This document shows positions 61,765 to 64,000 of a stretch of DNA of 64,000 nt, piece after piece. Origin of the DNA: Cloeon dipterum (lineage: Eukaryota; Arthropoda; Insecta; Ephemeroptera; Baetidae); assembly GCF_949628265.1 (NCBI RefSeq), contig NC_088787.1, positions 35,638,844 through 35,702,843 of the forward strand, in the 5' to 3' direction. Position 1 is the first letter of the stretch. Each line of letters begins with the position of its first letter. Both the position numbers and the translations under genes were made by a program. The notes below the pieces were generated by a model that had not been told where the DNA came from, searched no databases, and worked only from the letters and a program-made list of their open reading frames with translations.

Positions 61765-63660
61765 CATTAAAATAATGAAAGCAGTGCTCCCAGGCAGTCA
61801 GACACGCCTGCCAGCTGTTGCCTCCACTGTGGGCCCCACGTTCGCCAGGTTCCAACACTGCAGAATGCACCACCACTGGCTGGACAGCGCCTCCACTCCG
61901 GCCACAGCTTCCTAGCACAGGCGTCCCGCATGACAGGGCAAGTTAGGCGGCAAACTCCCTTTAAACGCCTTGAAAGCAAAATTAGATTTACAAGTGTGCA
62001 CAAGTGATCAATAAAATAGCACTATTGGCGGGGAAAATAAACGATTAAAAATATTTTGGGGCAACTGGGGGCTCACAATCCGGAATGAATGGTCATTTGA
62101 GGCTGACAATTGTCGCCTCGCCTCCTTGCCAACGTCGGGAAACCGGGGCAGCCAGCCGGGGGGTGCAATTGAGTGCCAATGCTGTGCCACACACTAGTTG
62201 AGTGTACTGGTGCGCTTTAGCACACACAGCAGAGTGCAGCAACACAGCAGAGTGCATCACCTCCGGACAGCTGCGTCCTGACTCCGGCCAAAGTACCTCA
62301 GCACAGGTGGCTCGCATGAGAGGGCACGGTCGGCGGCAAAAAAGCTTGCAACGCCTTTAAAAAATTATGATATTAAAAAGTGAGCACAAGTGATCAATAA
62401 AATAGCACAATTGGCTGGCAAAATAATTATTAAAAATAGTGTGGGGCAACTGGGGGTGCTCAATCCGTATTGGGAAGGTAATCAGAACCTGACAATTGAT
62501 GCCTCGCCTCTGTGCCAAGGTCTGGGAGCAGGGGCAGCCAGCCAAAGGGTGCCAATGCTGTGCCACACACTATGCTGGTGCGCTTTAGCACACACAGCAG
62601 AGTGCAGCAACACAGCAGAGTGCATCACCTCCGGACAGCTGCGTCCTGACTCCGGCCAAAGTACCTCAGCACAGGTGGCTCGCATGAGAGGGCACGGTCG
62701 GCGGCAAAAAAGCTTGCAACGCCTTGAAAAATATATGATATTAAAAAGTGAGCACAAGTGATCAATAAAATAGCACAATTGGCTGGGAAAATAATTATTA
62801 AAAATAGTTTGGGGCAACTGGGGGCTCTCAATCCGGATTAGAAAGGTAATTAGAACCTGACAATTGATGCCTCGCCTCTGTGCCAAGGTCTGGGAGCAGG
62901 GGCAGCCAGCCGGGGGGTGCAATTGAGTGCCAATGCTGTGCCACACACTAGTTGAGTGTACTGGTGCGCTTTAGCACACACAGCAGAGTGCGCGCTTGCT
63001 GCGCGCACTGCATCAACACTGCAGACAGCACCACCTCCGGACAGACTGCGTCCTAACTCCGGCCAATGTTCCTCAGCACAGGCGGCTCGCATGAGAGGGC
63101 ACGGTCGGCGGCAAAAAAGCTTGCAACGCCTTGAAAAAATAATAAGATTTAAAAGTGTGCACAAGTGATCAATAAAATAGCACTATTGGCGGGGAAAACA
63201 AATGAGTAAAAATATTTTGGGGCAACTGGGGGCTCACAATCCGGAATAGAAGGTAATTGGAACCTGACAATTGTTGCCTCGCCTCCGTGCCAAGGTCCGG
63301 GAGCTGGGGCTGCCAGCCGGGGAGATGCCACTGACTGCTTTTGCTGTTCCAAACACAAGCTGAATTTTCTGGTGCGCTTCAGCACGCAGCAGAGTGCGCG
63401 CTTGCTGCGCGCACTGCTTCAACACTGCACAAGCACCACCGCCGGACAGACAGCGTCCAAACTCCGGACACAGCTGCTCAGCACAGGCGGCTCGCATGAC
63501 AGGGCACGATCGGCGGCAAAATAGCTTGCAACGCCTGGAAAAGAAAATGAGATTTACAAGTGTGCACAAGTGATCAATAAAATACTACTTTTGGCGGGGT
63601 AAAATTGCGAATAAATAATTGTGGCACAATTAGCCGATACACTCCGAAGTGGAAGAGTGA
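61765..63660 (-). repeat. Tandem array of the same repeat in inverse orientation, right
   Basis: About five units read inversely (boundaries near 62085, 62465, 62833, 63240 and 63645). Shared blocks with the left array include TTGATCACTTGTGC, TGCAAGCTTTTTTGCCGCCGA and GGCGAGGCATCAATTGTCAG. These units are more diverged from one another than the left ones; the outermost and innermost are the most decayed. They start just after the methyltransferase gene. Confidence 0.9.
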
Positions 63661-64000
63661 TTTTCACCTGACTATGCTCGCCTCATCTCCGTGTCCGACA
63701 GGAAGGCCGATCTGCCAGCCGGGGGTGCTTATTATTGCTGCCACGCGTGGCTGCGTCCACTGTGGGCCACTGAGAGTTGCATGACGTCCAGGTCGAAACA
63801 CTAACTCCCGCAGACACATAAACAAACAATGGCGGCCGCGAGGCGAAAACTAAGCACAATGATGTTATTAGAGCGCATGCGCCCATCCTTCTTATTTTTC
63901 TACTGCGCTGCACTCACTATAACACTGGTGCTGCCACTTACTACAAACTAACACCAAATAACCGGTTTTTTTTTGCCAATTACAACCTATCGGCAGTGAA
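63661..64000. other. Right edge of the window
   Basis: No gene is supported. It still carries some element-like words (AGCCGGGGGTGC, CTGTGGGCC, GGCGGCCGC), so the element may not have ended here. Confidence 0.5.

Larger units (their letters stand above)
37830..63660. mobile_element. Candidate large tyrosine-recombinase DNA transposon with helicase, BEN-like proteins and a DNMT1-type methyltransferase
   Basis: Six intron-containing genes lie between an iteron cluster (37830-37979) and inverted arrays of one 377-bp repeat. The set is recombinase plus helicase plus three paralogous DNA-binding proteins plus a DNA methyltransferase, unlike the secreted-protein genes to the left. Tyrosine recombinases move Cryptons and, as cargo-bearing elements, fungal Starships (known); assignment of this block to such a class is inference. 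All the main genes read through in phase with their catalytic motifs present, so it looks recent or maintained. The outer ends are not proven: no terminal inverted repeat or target duplication was found, and the right end may lie past 64000. A host origin of some genes is possible. Confidence 0.6.

Noticed and set aside
37830-63660. Polinton-like or other virus-like identity
   Set aside because: No capsid, envelope, protease, packaging ATPase or DNA polymerase gene is visible; the integrase-type gene is a tyrosine recombinase.
37830-64000. Classical terminal inverted repeats of the large element
   Set aside because: Comparing the left edge with the inverse of the right edge gave only scattered short matches, so no TIR is claimed.

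Overview
The window looks like nuclear DNA of an insect. It has AT-rich sequence, short GT-AG introns, long microsatellites, chymotrypsin-fold serine proteases and two genes of the yellow/major-royal-jelly family, which in animals is essentially insect-typical. The species cannot be named from the sequence alone. I saw no rRNA, tRNA or CRISPR array.

Region 1 (1-28.6 kb) is a rearranged family of secreted serine-protease genes. Three fairly complete copies lie at 0.67-4.94 kb (+, 5' exon outside the window), 11.9-17.4 kb (+) and 24.9-27.6 kb (-). A 5' remnant of a fourth lies at 28.2-28.5 kb (-). The first and third sit in the arms of a long inverted duplication (about 0.65-7.15 kb against 21.0-27.3 kb). 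Each protein is about 570 residues and appears to hold two chymotrypsin-like domains, the first degenerate. Only the middle gene keeps the catalytic serine; it is Asn in the first and Ala in the third. A small secreted-peptide gene lies at 8.3 kb. Non-coding parts hold MITE-like elements, microsatellites and shuffled segmental repeats.

Region 2 (28.6-37 kb) has two divergent yellow-family genes (29.1-31.1 kb -, 34.4-36.8 kb +), a second small secreted peptide (32.6 kb -), and one TTAA-bounded MITE in each yellow gene, in different introns. Both yellow proteins end in a predicted membrane segment and a tail with a shared IYEEV motif.

Region 3 (about 37.8 kb to at least 63.7 kb) is very different and is the main find. 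It is dense with intron-containing genes: an SF1 (UPF1/MOV10-like) helicase (+), a 1,165-residue zinc-finger tyrosine recombinase with an R-R-H-Y tetrad and AT-hooks (-), three proteins with a BEN-like C-terminal domain (+), and a DNMT1-type cytosine methyltransferase (+). The block begins with a symmetric cluster of 15-bp iterons, and its genes are bracketed by arrays of the same ~377-bp repeat in opposite orientation (39.2-43.0 kb and 61.8-63.7 kb). I interpret it as a large tyrosine-recombinase DNA transposon that carries its own helicase, DNA-binding proteins and maintenance-type methyltransferase. The right end is not resolved and may lie beyond the window. No capsid, envelope or polymerase gene is visible.
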